This document shows positions 17,135-25,812 of a stretch of 64,000 bases of DNA, piece by piece. Position 1 is the stretch's first letter. Each line of letters opens with the position of its first letter. The translations under genes and the position numbers were made by a program. Under the pieces are notes generated by a model, which had not been told where the DNA came from, did not search any database, and was given only the letters and a program-made list of their open reading frames with translations. Source of the stretch: Hyphomicrobiales bacterium (lineage in GTDB: Bacteria; Pseudomonadota; Alphaproteobacteria; Rhizobiales; Rhizobiaceae); contig UBQW01000016.1 of assembly GCA_900467745.1 (NCBI GenBank), forward strand, positions 372,001 to 436,000. The letters run 5' to 3'.

Positions 17135-18936
17135 TATATCGTCTCGAAGAGTGGCTGTATTGCCATTTCGGGCACCAGTACGAGGCCCTTGTCGGTAATG
17201 CGAATCTCGGGGATGACCGACAGGGGGATTAAGTTGAAGCCCATATAGGCGATGGTGCACTCCGCCTTTTCCCATTCGATCTTGAGCGCTTTGACCTCTT
17301 CTGCGACTTCGTGCACGCGCTTGTCTGAGAGCAGTCCTGCAATCGGCAAAGGCACCATGGCGGTGACCTTGCCGTCCATGACGACGCAGACGCCGCCCTG
17401 TTTTTCCTCGATCGCCTGTAGGGCGACCTGCATGTCTGTCTCGTTGGTGCCCGCCACGATGATGTTATGGCTGTCGTGTCCGACGGACGAGGCGACCGCG
17501 CCCCTCTTGAGTCCGAAACTGTGCAGCAGACCGTGAGCGACGTTGCCTTGGGATTTGCCGTGGCGCTCGACGACGGTGACGAAGCAGAGGCCGTGACGAT
17601 CGAAATGGGTTTGCCAGTCATTGGCAGGTTCCAGCGTCACCTTAAAATGGCCAAGCGTGATACCGGGCAGTTCGGTCTTGATGGTGTGGGCGATGACCAG
17701 TTCGGTCGGCAGGTCGGGGGTCAGCTTGAGATTTTTCGGCAGTTTGACCGTGTGATAAGCAGCATCGGGATAGCGATAGGGCTTGGACAGCGCCTCCTCA
17801 AGAACGGGTGTCACCTTGCGGTCTTCGACGACCAGTTCGCCGCCGTACCATGTGTTTACAGGCTTCAGGTCGTCGGTGAGCAGGACAAGATCGGCGCGCC
17901 GACCACCGCCAAGGCCGCCGATGTCGTTTTCCATGCCGAAGCGCGTTGCGCCATGCAGTGAGCCCATCGCCCAAGCCTGTTCCGGCGTCATGCCCGCCTT
18001 GACGGCTTCGCGCGTCACCCAGTCGAGGCCAAAGAGCAGCAGATCGTCGGCATCCCGGTCGTCGGTGCAGACCGCGATCCGCTTGTGCGAAGCGCCAAGC
18101 TCGGTGATCGTCTTGATGGCATGCGGCAAGCTGTGCCACGGCGTCGTCGGCGGGCCACCGCGCAGAAACAGCCAGATGCCGGCCTCCAGCAGGTCGTCTG
18201 CAATGTCGCGATCGATCGCCTCGTGTGTGTCCGTCACACCGGCTGCTGCATAGGCCGACACGAATTCGCGACCGTAGACGTGGCCGGAGACCGGCCGGCC
18301 GCGCTGCAGTGCCGCGGCCAGGATCGCATGGCTGCGCTCGTCGCCCATAGCGACCTGCACGAAATCCATCTTCTCGCCGAGCGCGACGGCTTCCGGCCAT
18401 CTGTCAAAGAGGGCAGCGATCTTGTCGGGCGTCAGATCGCCGCCAGCGGTCTCAAGCTGCGGGGACGTCGCCGGCACAGTGCTCGGGACCGTGAGGAAAA
18501 TCGACAAGGGCGCATGGCGCGCGTCTTCCAGCATCGCCTCAACGCCGGCGACATCCATGACGTTGCCGATCTCGTGGCTGTCGCAGAAGATCGTGGTTGT
18601 GCCGTTGAGAAGTGCTGCTTCCGCGTAAGCGCAGGCAGTCACCATGCTGGATTCGATATGGATATGCGGATCGACCAGCCCCGGCGCGATAATGCCACCC
18701 CGCGCGTCATAAAACTTGGCCAACCCGCCGTGATAGGTGCCCGAGGGCTTCACCGCCGCGATGCGGCCATTCGAGACCCAGATTTCCTTGTCGCCGAGGA
18801 TGCGCTCGGAGTAGGTCGACAGGACGCGCGCCCCCTGGATTACAAGGTCCGGATCGGACCTCCTGGAGGCGACGTCCGCCAGGGTGCGCGTCAGTGTTGA
18901 AAGCGGCTTCACGGAGAAGCGGGTCAAAGGGCTCAT
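17134..18936 (-). CDS. ade: Adenine deaminase (Ade family)
   Basis: A 600-residue amidohydrolase-superfamily enzyme of the bacterial Ade type, which converts adenine to hypoxanthine and ammonia. [20 protein letters not shown] is the family metal site, with [20 protein letters not shown] and CTDDRDADD further along. The C-terminal Ade domain has [20 protein letters not shown]. Length matches the family (~590). It starts at ATG 18936, 19 bases after the GST-like gene. A two-metal (Fe/Mn) centre is known for the family. It links the operon to purine nitrogen salvage, unless it has drifted to a related ring substrate. Confidence 0.93.
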   Translation of the reverse strand: MSPLTRFSVKPLSTLTRTLADVASRRSDPDLVIQGARVLSTYSERILGDKEIWVSNGRIAAVKPSGTYHGGLAKFYDARGGIIAPGLVDPHIHIESSMVTACAYAEAALLNGTTTIFCDSHEIGNVMDVAGVEAMLEDARHAPLSIFLTVPSTVPATSPQLETAGGDLTPDKIAALFDRWPEAVALGEKMDFVQVAMGDERSHAILAAALQRGRPVSGHVYGREFVSAYAAAGVTDTHEAIDRDIADDLLEAGIWLFLRGGPPTTPWHSLPHAIKTITELGASHKRIAVCTDDRDADDLLLFGLDWVTREAVKAGMTPEQAWAMGSLHGATRFGMENDIGGLGGGRRADLVLLTDDLKPVNTWYGGELVVEDRKVTPVLEEALSKPYRYPDAAYHTVKLPKNLKLTPDLPTELVIAHTIKTELPGITLGHFKVTLEPANDWQTHFDRHGLCFVTVVERHGKSQGNVAHGLLHSFGLKRGAVASSVGHDSHNIIVAGTNETDMQVALQAIEEKQGGVCVVMDGKVTAMVPLPIAGLLSDKRVHEVAEEVKALKIEWEKAECTIAYMGFNLIPLSVIPEIRITDKGLVLVPEMAIQPLFETI

Positions 18937-18955
18937 GAAAACTCCGATCTGAAAC

Positions 18956-19588
18956 TCAGTGGTAGTCGGGAATGCCCGGCATCGTGTGGAAGCCCTTCAG
19001 GGCACGGAAACGGCGAAGCCAACGGCGAAGCGCCGGATATTCGTCGTGTTCGACGCCATAGTCGCGACTGAGTGCGAAGGAGGGAAAGAGCGCCAGATCC
19101 GCGAGTGTCGGGCCATCACCGACGAACCACTCCTTGCCGTCGAAGTGACGTGCGGTCATGTGGTCGTCCATGATGCGAAACGCCTTGCGCGCGGCGCTCC
19201 GCAAAGCGGCTGCATCGCCCGGCGTGTCGAAGAGCGACTGCAGTCTGGCTTCGACGGCAGGTGCAATGGCCGTCTCGCTGAAGCCGAGCCATTGCGCCAC
19301 CGCCCCAAAGGACGCAGGTTTTTCAGGCAGCCATTTGCCGGCGGGATCATAAGCCTTGGCAAGGTAAAGCAGGATTGACGCGGTGCCATGCAGCACGAGG
19401 TCGCCGTCGCGCACGACGGGGAGCGTACCTAGCGGGTTCAGCGCCAGCATCGCCGGCTTTCTCTGCTCCGCGCCCGGGAACATGTCGACTGCAATTGTCG
19501 TCCACTCGAGGCCCAGCATCGAAAGCGCAAGGCGCGCACGATAGCTCTGTTCGTCGAGTTCGTAATTGTAGAGCGTGATATCAGACAT
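18956..19588 (-). CDS. GST-like protein (NdmE-like candidate)
   Basis: A 210-residue glutathione S-transferase fold. The thioredoxin-like N-domain starts [20 protein letters not shown] and has the cis-proline loop NPLGTLPVV. The C-domain is helical ([17 protein letters not shown]). In the usual ES-A-I motif that holds the glutathione gamma-glutamyl group, this protein reads [10 protein letters not shown], so the conserved Glu is replaced. That fits a structural role better than catalysis. ATG 19588 overlaps the stop of the Rieske gene (ATGA). In the NdmCDE caffeine system, NdmE is a GST-like structural partner of the Rieske-less oxygenase, which makes the coupling here telling. Confidence 0.85.
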   Translation of the reverse strand: MSDITLYNYELDEQSYRARLALSMLGLEWTTIAVDMFPGAEQRKPAMLALNPLGTLPVVRDGDLVLHGTASILLYLAKAYDPAGKWLPEKPASFGAVAQWLGFSETAIAPAVEARLQSLFDTPGDAAALRSAARKAFRIMDDHMTARHFDGKEWFVGDGPTLADLALFPSFALSRDYGVEHDEYPALRRWLRRFRALKGFHTMPGIPDYH

Positions 19589-20256
19589 CAGGCGACCTCC
19601 GCCACGCGTTGCGCGGCCTCGATCTCGAACCTCAGTCCCCCAGCCCATTGCGCATAATGCTTCTGCTTCGCACCGCCATAAACCGCGATAGAGCCGCAAA
19701 GGACGATGTGAACGGCTGTCTTGGCCCCGGTCGTTGCCTGAAATGCGACAAACAGGACGTCGTCGCCATGGACGACTTTGCCGGCATTGGTGCCGAGGCC
19801 TGTCATTCCGGCGGCATTGAACGCAGCGAAGACCTCATCGATCGGCCGGTCGACATAAAGGCTGCGCACCGGCGTGATCTCCGTCGGGTCGGCATCCGGG
19901 ATTGCCGCATCCTCTAACGTCGTCGTCCAGATGATGCCGTACTTCTCTTCGACCCGGTAGATCGGAACCTTGATCGTCTGCGGAACGTCGAGCGTGGGGT
20001 GCGCCGGGATGTAGCGGCACTGTCCTGCCGTATCGTACTGCCAGCCGTGATAGAGGCAGGCGATGTGATCGCCGCGTACGAACCCGAAGCTGAGGCGCAT
20101 GCCGCGATGCGGACAACGGTCCTCCCAGGCATGTGCATTGCCGCTGTTGTCGCGCCAGACGACGATTTCGCTGCCCTCGATAGTCGTGCCCGCCGATGTC
20201 CCGGCTTCGATCGACGACGACAGCCCGACCGGCACCCATCCCTCACTCAGTTTCAT
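19588..20256 (-). CDS. Free-standing Rieske 2Fe-2S protein with a C-terminal extension
   Basis: A 222-residue protein. A complete Rieske site is present: DRCPHRGMRL (Cys48, His50) and CLYHGWQYD (Cys67, His70), followed by the scaffold strand EEKYGIIWTTT. The ~110-residue remainder has no NxxDxxHxxxxH iron site, no flavin or NAD motif and no plant-type ferredoxin. It is therefore neither an oxygenase nor a full NdmD reductase. It looks like the extra N-terminal Rieske domain of NdmD made into a separate protein, and would deliver electrons to the two Rieske-less oxygenases. ATG 20256 is preferred; upstream codons are unlike the family. It ends by ATGA coupling into the GST-like gene. Confidence 0.87.
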   Translation of the reverse strand: MKLSEGWVPVGLSSSIEAGTSAGTTIEGSEIVVWRDNSGNAHAWEDRCPHRGMRLSFGFVRGDHIACLYHGWQYDTAGQCRYIPAHPTLDVPQTIKVPIYRVEEKYGIIWTTTLEDAAIPDADPTEITPVRSLYVDRPIDEVFAAFNAAGMTGLGTNAGKVVHGDDVLFVAFQATTGAKTAVHIVLCGSIAVYGGAKQKHYAQWAGGLRFEIEAAQRVAEVA

Positions 20257-20269
20257 AGTCCGCTCCTGT

Positions 20270-20515
20270 TCACGCGGTTGCGCGCTCGATATCGAGGATG
20301 ATGCAATCATAAGGGCCGAGGCTGCAGGCCATTTCGAACGCGTCGAGCAGATCTTCCTGTCCCTTGACCGAAAGCGTGGCCGACGCCGTGTCGCAAGCGC
20401 CGATGCTGATCTCCAGATCCAGTCGTTGGGCGCGGTGAAGCGCGAACTCGGTGAAGCTCTCACACACCATCTGTCCCCGGAAGGTAAAATGTGCGCCTTG
20501 AATTATACCGGACAT
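20270..20515 (-). CDS. Small acylphosphatase-like protein, first gene of the operon
   Basis: An 81-residue protein (ATG 20515). Its pattern, a strand of QGAHFTFRG type, then ESFTEFALHRAQRLDLE, then a strand SATLSVKGQ and helix EDLLDAFEMACSL, follows the beta-alpha-beta-beta-alpha-beta order of acylphosphatases. The active-site loop GxVQGVGFR of true acylphosphatases is not conserved; only fragments of it can be seen. So I infer the fold and do not claim the activity. It lies 13 bases upstream of the Rieske gene and is almost surely co-transcribed, suggesting an accessory or assembly role for the oxygenase. An upstream ATG at 20587 is also in frame. Confidence 0.55.
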   Translation of the reverse strand: MSGIIQGAHFTFRGQMVCESFTEFALHRAQRLDLEISIGACDTASATLSVKGQEDLLDAFEMACSLGPYDCIILDIERATA

Positions 20516-20943
20516 TGCTCGCCTATCGTCTGCACTCTGCCTCAACCTGCGCTCAAAATTGGAGCGTAATGCATAAAAAATAATCATGCTTTACTTTTGG
20601 GCATTTTAGGCATTGTCTGGAACGAAATTCAAGCCACTTTCCGTTGCGCCTTGTTGCCTTTTGCGCATCGGGGTCATCAGAAAATTCGCACTATTCGGAA
20701 CATTGACGATTTGCCAGTCTCGCTTGGTCCCGTTGTTTCCGGCCCGTAATTGCCGCGCGCAGAGGACAATAAGCGACGTCGACATCCAGGCAGCCACCGC
20801 AGCCGAGAGCAGCTGAGAGGACACCTTGCGGACGTACCAGCTGCCGTGTGGCAACTGGCATAATTGTTGCGTCGAGAACAGCAGGACCGAACGGTCACAT
20901 ATCAAAAACGCGGCCAACCGCGTAAAAACCAGAAGGGGATCCC
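20516..20943. other. Divergent control region between the catabolic operon and the importer operon
   Basis: About 430 bases separating two oppositely transcribed operons. It should contain both promoters and regulator sites. A sigma-54-like promoter facing the importer is reported separately. On the minus strand I found no GG-N10-GC match and no clear sigma-70 promoter for the catabolic operon. No gene in this stretch is convincing. Confidence 0.6.
20856..20871 (+). promoter_or_regulatory. Sigma-54 (RpoN)-type promoter
   Basis: The sequence TGGCATAATTGTTGCG matches the RpoN consensus TGGCAC-N5-TTGCW, with GG and GC separated by exactly ten bases. It lies 73 bases upstream of the binding-protein start codon and points towards the importer. 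RpoN promoters need an enhancer-binding activator; NtrC, under nitrogen limitation, is the obvious candidate for a nitrogen-scavenging locus, though no NtrC site was identified. Confidence 0.65.
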
Positions 20944-22065
20944 ATGATTGACTTGCGTACGCTTTCCCGCCGCGGATTTCTGAACATGAGTGCCGTTGGT
21001 GCAGCGGCATTGTTGCTCCCGGCTGGCCTCGCCCGCCAGGCTCTAGCCGCCTCGCCGTTGCCTGCGATCAAGGAAGAAGACGCCGTCATCGGCTTCGGGC
21101 ATGTCGGGCCGATCTCCGACGAGGGCTGGACGTGGGCACACCACCAGGGCCTGCTGGCCGTAAAGGAAGCCTATCCGAAGCTCAAGAAGATCCTCGAAGT
21201 CGAAAACATCCCCTACTCGGCTGACGCGACGCGCACCTATCGCCAGTTCGTCTCCGAAGGCGCGAACATGATCTTCGACACCTCGTCGAACGGCGACTTC
21301 CTACATGAGGTGGTCAAGCGCGCGACCGATGTCGCTTTCATGGAATGCAACGGCCACGTCACGATGGACAATCTCGGCTGGTACTACCTGGCCCATTGGT
21401 ATCCGACCTATGTGCTCGGTGTTGCCGCGGGCCATCTATCGAAGACCGGCAAACTCGGCTACGTCGCTTCCTTCCCAGTTGCCTCGGTCTACGCCTCGAC
21501 CAACGCCTTCCTGATGGGCGCACGCACCGTCAACCCGAATGCAACGGTGCAGACGATCGTCATCAATTCCTGGTTCGATCCGCAGGCGGCAACGCAGGCC
21601 GGTACGGCGCTGATCGACAATGGCTGCGACTTCCTCTTCGGCATCATGGACGAAGCGGGCTACCTGCAGGTTGCAGAAAGGCGCGGCGTCTGGGCGGCCA
21701 TGTGGAATACCGACATCCGTCGCTACGGCCCGAACTCCTACGTTTCGTCGATCTTGATCGATTTCACCAAGTTCTATGTCGATCAGGTCGGCAAGCGTCT
21801 TGCCGGCACCTGGGCGCCGAGCGAGCAGCTGTTTGCGATGGGCGCCGGCGTTGATCGTGACAAGTGGGGCGAGAAGGTTCCGGCAGATGTTGCCGCAGCG
21901 GCCGATGCCGTCCGCGAGAAGATCATGGGCGGCTGGTCGCCTTTCACCGGCGAATTAAAGGATTCCACCGGCAAAGTGCGCGTTGCCGCCGGACAGACGA
22001 TGACCGAGCTCGAACTCTACAACTGGGATTGGTCGGTCGAGGGTGTTACCGGCCTTACCTCCTGA
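20944..22065 (+). CDS. BMP-family ABC transporter substrate-binding protein (purine/nucleoside type)
   Basis: A 373-residue periplasmic binding protein of the BMP/Med lipoprotein family. The N-terminus, with SRRGFLNMSAVGAAALLLPA, is a twin-arginine-like signal ending LARQALA. No lipobox cysteine is seen. IGFGHVGPISDEGWTWAHHQ is the family opening (phosphate/ribose-loop region), and MDEAGYLQVAERRGVWAAM lies in the second lobe. Such proteins serve nucleoside, purine and some guanosine importers. It heads an operon with the matching ATPase and two permeases, and fits import of the ring substrate degraded by the divergent operon. Confidence 0.92.
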   Translation: MIDLRTLSRRGFLNMSAVGAAALLLPAGLARQALAASPLPAIKEEDAVIGFGHVGPISDEGWTWAHHQGLLAVKEAYPKLKKILEVENIPYSADATRTYRQFVSEGANMIFDTSSNGDFLHEVVKRATDVAFMECNGHVTMDNLGWYYLAHWYPTYVLGVAAGHLSKTGKLGYVASFPVASVYASTNAFLMGARTVNPNATVQTIVINSWFDPQAATQAGTALIDNGCDFLFGIMDEAGYLQVAERRGVWAAMWNTDIRRYGPNSYVSSILIDFTKFYVDQVGKRLAGTWAPSEQLFAMGAGVDRDKWGEKVPADVAAAADAVREKIMGGWSPFTGELKDSTGKVRVAAGQTMTELELYNWDWSVEGVTGLTS

Positions 22066-22084
22066 TCCGGCCTACCAAGCCAAG

Positions 22085-22111
22085 AGCCCGGCCACTATAG
22101 CCGGCCGGGCT
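22085..22111 (+). terminator. Intercistronic hairpin after the binding-protein gene
   Basis: Nine-base-pair arms (AGCCCGGCC and GGCCGGGCT) with a nine-base loop, 20 bases after the stop codon. No T-run follows and the ATPase gene starts 29 bases later. It probably protects the upstream mRNA or causes partial termination, so the binding protein is made in excess. Confidence 0.6.
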
Positions 22112-22139
22112 CCCCGCCTTCAAGCTCCGGTGCCATTCC

Positions 22140-23714
22140 ATGATCGAAAATGCGACCCATTACACGCCGCCTGCAGGAGCTCCGCCGCTCGTCCAGCTGA
22201 AGGGCATCGCGAAATACTTTCCAGGCGTCATTGCCAACGAGAACGTCGATCTGGAGGTGATGCCGGGTGAAATCCATGCGCTGCTTGGCGAAAATGGTGC
22301 CGGCAAGTCGACGCTGATGAACATCCTGACCGGCATCTACCAGCCGGACGCCGGCGAGATCATCATCGAAGGTTACGCCAAGGAATTCGCGACGCCGCTG
22401 CAGGCAATCGCCTCAGGCATCGGCATGGTGCACCAGCATTTTAAGCTGGTCCAGGCCTTCACGGTTGCCGAGAACATCCATCTCGGCTGGTCGCAAACGC
22501 CGCGTCGCGCCTCCGCGCAGGTACTGGAAGAGCGCACCGCCGTCTTGGCCGAGAAATTCAATCTAAAGACCCTTCCAGGCGCCCGCGTAAGCGATCTTTC
22601 GACCGGCGAACAGCAGCGCGTCGAGATCCTGCGTGTACTTGCCAGACAGGCACGCGTCCTTATCCTTGACGAGCCGACAGCCGTTTTGACGCCTCCCGAG
22701 GCGCGCGAACTGTTCAAGGCGCTGCGCGAATTCGTGGCCGCCGGCAATGCCGTCATCTTCATCAGCCACAAGCTGGATGAAGTGTTGGAGATTTCTGACC
22801 GCATCAGCATTCTGCGCGGCGGCCGCAAGATCGCCACCGAAAACACGGCCGATTGCAATCCGCGCATGCTTGCCAAGCTCATGGTTGGCCGTGACATCGT
22901 GCTGGCCGACATGCGACAGCGCCCGGAAGGCGCGGCCCCGATATCGGCACAGCCTGTGCTATCACTCGAAAATGTCTCGGCGATCGGTGACGGCGGCAAT
23001 GAAGCACTGCACGGCATCTCGCTCGACGTCCGGGCCGGCGAGATCGTTGGCGTTGCGGGTGTCGCCGGCAACGGTCAGCGCGAGCTCAGCCAAGTCCTGA
23101 CCGGCATTCGCCCGGTGAGTGCCGGCCGCATCCTGATTGCCGGCAGACCGGTGGACAAGAGCAACGCCGCAGCCTTTGCCGAAAGCGGCATCGGTCATAT
23201 TCCGGAAGACCGCCTGCACAGCGGCCTCGCACCGGCGCTGAGCATCACCGTCAATGCCGTGATGCGCGAATACAAGAAGCCGCCGGTCTCGTCGGGCGGA
23301 AGCTACAAACCGGGTGCTGCAACCGCACTTGCCAAGGAGATCGCCTCGGCCGCCGAGGTTTCCATTCCGGACTTTGCAATGCCGATCCGCAATCTGTCTG
23401 GTGGCAACCAGCAGCGCCTTGTCGCTCGGCGCGAGATGCGCATTGCCGACAAGGTCCTGATCGCTGCTTATCCGAGCCGTGGCCTCGATGTCGGCGCCAT
23501 CAACACGATGCTGCGCTACATCGTCGAGCTGCGCGATGCAGGCGCCGGCATCATTCTGATCTCCGAGGAACTCGAAGAACTGCTCAACCTCTCCGACCGC
23601 ATTGCCGTGCTTTATGAAGGGAAGATCATGGGGATCGTCGACAACGACAAGACCGACATCGACGAAATCGGCCTGCTAATGGGTGGGCGTACCCAGGCCC
23701 GTGAGGTCGCATAG
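22140..23714 (+). CDS. Purine/nucleoside-type ABC transporter ATP-binding protein (duplicated domains)
   Basis: A 524-residue protein with two ABC domains. The first has Walker A GENGAGKST (~residue 55), signature STGEQQRVEIL and Walker B VLILDEPTAV. The second has a degenerate Walker A (GVAGNGQREL), the signature LSGGNQQRLVARRE and SRGLDVGA. This asymmetry is normal for the RbsA/NupA class, where only one site is fully active. It sits on the cytoplasmic face and drives the two downstream permeases. Its stop is one base before the next start, so the genes are tightly coupled. Confidence 0.94.
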   Translation: MIENATHYTPPAGAPPLVQLKGIAKYFPGVIANENVDLEVMPGEIHALLGENGAGKSTLMNILTGIYQPDAGEIIIEGYAKEFATPLQAIASGIGMVHQHFKLVQAFTVAENIHLGWSQTPRRASAQVLEERTAVLAEKFNLKTLPGARVSDLSTGEQQRVEILRVLARQARVLILDEPTAVLTPPEARELFKALREFVAAGNAVIFISHKLDEVLEISDRISILRGGRKIATENTADCNPRMLAKLMVGRDIVLADMRQRPEGAAPISAQPVLSLENVSAIGDGGNEALHGISLDVRAGEIVGVAGVAGNGQRELSQVLTGIRPVSAGRILIAGRPVDKSNAAAFAESGIGHIPEDRLHSGLAPALSITVNAVMREYKKPPVSSGGSYKPGAATALAKEIASAAEVSIPDFAMPIRNLSGGNQQRLVARREMRIADKVLIAAYPSRGLDVGAINTMLRYIVELRDAGAGIILISEELEELLNLSDRIAVLYEGKIMGIVDNDKTDIDEIGLLMGGRTQAREVA

Positions 23715-23715
23715 C

Positions 23716-24759
23716 ATGGCAGGTTCCCTTCGCCTGCAGCGCCTGCCATCCGCCTCGCCCGGCATCGCGCTGGCTGCCCGCGCCACCGCCATCGTTCTGG
23801 CGCTCGTCTTTGCAGGCATCATTCTGGCGATGACCGGCGCCAATCCGATCGAACTTGCGTCCGAGGTCGTCGACGCCAGTTTTGGCTCTAGCTTCGGCAT
23901 GGAGGACCTGGGTGTTCTCGTTATTCCGCTGATCCTGACCGGCCTGTCGGTCGCAGTCGCCCAGCAGATCGGTGCATGGAACATTGGCGCGGAAGGGCAG
24001 TTCTATGCCGGTGCCTTCGCGGCCGCCGCCGTTGGCCTCTTCGTGCCGGGACCGCCGGCACTCATTCTTGTGCTGATGTTCATCGCCGGCCTGGTTGGCG
24101 GCGCGGCCTGGATCCTCGTGCCGACGCTTGCGCGCGCCTATGCCAACGTCAACGAGCTGATCACCACGTTGCTGTTGAACTTCGTGGCGATTCTGCTCGT
24201 CTATTTCGTCTCCACCAACGCCTGGCGCGACAAGATGGCGAATTCGGCAACGCCGCGCCTTTCCGCCGAAATTCCGGAGTTCTGGGGTTCGATCCATTGG
24301 GGTCTGCCGATCGCAATTCTTGTGGCTTTGCTTGTCGCCGGCCTGCTTGCCTTCTCCCGCTGGGGCTATGAGGTGAGGCTTGTCGGTTCCAATCCCTCGG
24401 CTGCCAAATACGCTGGCATGCCTGTGCGTCGCCACCTGATCACCGTTATGCTGCTATCTGGCGCAATTGCCGGTCTTGCCGGCATGCTGGAGATTGCCGG
24501 CACAGTGCACCGCCTGCAGGGCGGCATCTCCAACAACTACGGTTACCTTGGTATCATGGTGGCTGTTCTCGCCAGAAGCTCCGCTGTCGGCGTTATCTTC
24601 TCGGCGGCCCTCATGGCCTTTATCCTGAACTCCGGCATCATCCTGCAAACACAGGGCCTGACCACATCGACGGTTCTGGCGATCACCGGCCTAATTCTGT
24701 TTCTGACGGCAATTGGCGACGAGCTCGCCCATTACCGCATCGCGCGTGACAAGGCTTGA
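23716..24759 (+). CDS. ABC transporter permease, BPD_transp_2 family, first subunit
   Basis: A 347-residue integral membrane protein with about ten hydrophobic segments (for example TAIVLALVFAGIILAM, LVIPLILTGLSVAVA and ALILVLMFIAGLVGGAAW). The motif YEVRLVGSNPSAAKYAGM is the coupling-loop region typical of nucleoside/BMP-type permeases. It pairs with the next gene to form the transmembrane channel. ATG 23716 immediately follows the ATPase stop; an upstream in-frame GTG inside that gene was rejected. Confidence 0.93.
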   Translation: MAGSLRLQRLPSASPGIALAARATAIVLALVFAGIILAMTGANPIELASEVVDASFGSSFGMEDLGVLVIPLILTGLSVAVAQQIGAWNIGAEGQFYAGAFAAAAVGLFVPGPPALILVLMFIAGLVGGAAWILVPTLARAYANVNELITTLLLNFVAILLVYFVSTNAWRDKMANSATPRLSAEIPEFWGSIHWGLPIAILVALLVAGLLAFSRWGYEVRLVGSNPSAAKYAGMPVRRHLITVMLLSGAIAGLAGMLEIAGTVHRLQGGISNNYGYLGIMVAVLARSSAVGVIFSAALMAFILNSGIILQTQGLTTSTVLAITGLILFLTAIGDELAHYRIARDKA

Positions 24760-24769
24760 GGAGAGCGAC

Positions 24770-25705
24770 ATGGATCTTTTGACAGGCCTCTTCACCACGG
24801 CCTTCCTGGCAGGGGGTGTGCTGGCGCTTGCAGCGCTTGGCGAGGTTCTTGCCGAACGTGTCGGCGTCGTTAACCTAGGCGTTGAAGGCCTGATGGCGAT
24901 GGGCGCACTGACCGCGATCGCAACGGTTGCGGCGATACCGTCGCCCATGATCGGCTTCCTCGCTGCTCTTGCGGTCGGCGCCTTGTTCGGCGCGCTGTTT
25001 GCGTTCGCGACCGTCATCTTGCGCGCCAATCAGGTGCTTTGCGGTCTGGCGCTGACGTTGATGGGCAGCGGCATCGCGTCCACCATCGGCCGCGCCTACT
25101 CCGGGATGCCGGCTCGCGCAACGTTCGCGCCGATTGAGTTGCCGATCCTGAGCAAGATCCCGGTCATCGGCCCGGCCTTTTTCTCGCAGAGTATCCTGCT
25201 TTATCTGATCTTTATAATCCTGCCGGTCGGCCTAAGCTATCTCATGTTCCGCACCCGCCATGGTCTCAATCTGCGTGCCGTGGGCGAAAACCCGGCTGCT
25301 GCCGATGCCGCGGGCATCCCGGTCAATCTCATCCGCTTCGCCTATGTGACTGCCGGCTCCGCGCTGGCAGCGGGCGCCGGTGCCTACCTGACGCTCACCT
25401 TCGTGCCGTCGTGGTCCGATGGTGTCGTCGCGGGGCGCGGCTGGATCGCCGTTGCGCTCGTCATCTTCGCCGGATACCGGCCGATCCCGGCCGTGCTTTC
25501 AGGCCTGCTTTTCGGCTTCATCACCGCACTCGGCTTCGTCGGGCAAGCCCGCGGCTGGCCGGTCGCGCCGGCCTTCCTATCGATGCTGCCCTATCTCGGC
25601 ACCATGGCCTTCATCATCGTGCCCGTCCTTGCCTGGCAACGCATGCGTCGGATCATGGCCGCTCCGTCGGCGATCGGCATACCCTACTACCGTGACGTCC
25701 GATAA
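24770..25705 (+). CDS. ABC transporter permease, BPD_transp_2 family, second subunit
   Basis: A 311-residue membrane protein with about nine or ten hydrophobic segments. GEVLAERVGVVNLGVEGLM is the signature of this permease family, and GLNLRAVGENPAAADAAGIP is the coupling loop. It starts at ATG 24770 after GAGGAGAG, a good ribosome-binding site, ten bases after the previous stop. Together with the binding protein, ATPase and first permease it makes a complete importer. Confidence 0.93.
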   Translation: MDLLTGLFTTAFLAGGVLALAALGEVLAERVGVVNLGVEGLMAMGALTAIATVAAIPSPMIGFLAALAVGALFGALFAFATVILRANQVLCGLALTLMGSGIASTIGRAYSGMPARATFAPIELPILSKIPVIGPAFFSQSILLYLIFIILPVGLSYLMFRTRHGLNLRAVGENPAAADAAGIPVNLIRFAYVTAGSALAAGAGAYLTLTFVPSWSDGVVAGRGWIAVALVIFAGYRPIPAVLSGLLFGFITALGFVGQARGWPVAPAFLSMLPYLGTMAFIIVPVLAWQRMRRIMAAPSAIGIPYYRDVR

Positions 25706-25722
25706 TCCTCGATGCGTCGCTG

Positions 25723-25749
25723 TTCGGCCGGCAAGGTTCGGCCGGCAAG
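25723..25749. repeat. Short tandem direct repeat
   Basis: TTCGGCCGGCAAG occurs twice with a 14-base period between the last permease gene and the oxygenase gene. Each copy contains the palindrome CGGCCG. It may be a replication slip or a binding site; no function is evident. Confidence 0.6.
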
Positions 25750-25812
25750 TCATTGCCGATAGACTAATGAACTGCGAAAGATGATATCCATCGCAAAGAA
25801 AGAGAGCATGTC

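Noticed and set aside
19588-20256. Full NdmD-type reductase
   Set aside because: Only the Rieske domain and a ~110-residue extension are present; no FMN, NAD or plant-type ferredoxin motif follows.
23683-23715. Upstream start for the first BMP-type permease
   Set aside because: The extra codons lie inside the ATPase gene and read as a shadow; ATG 23716 directly after the stop is better.
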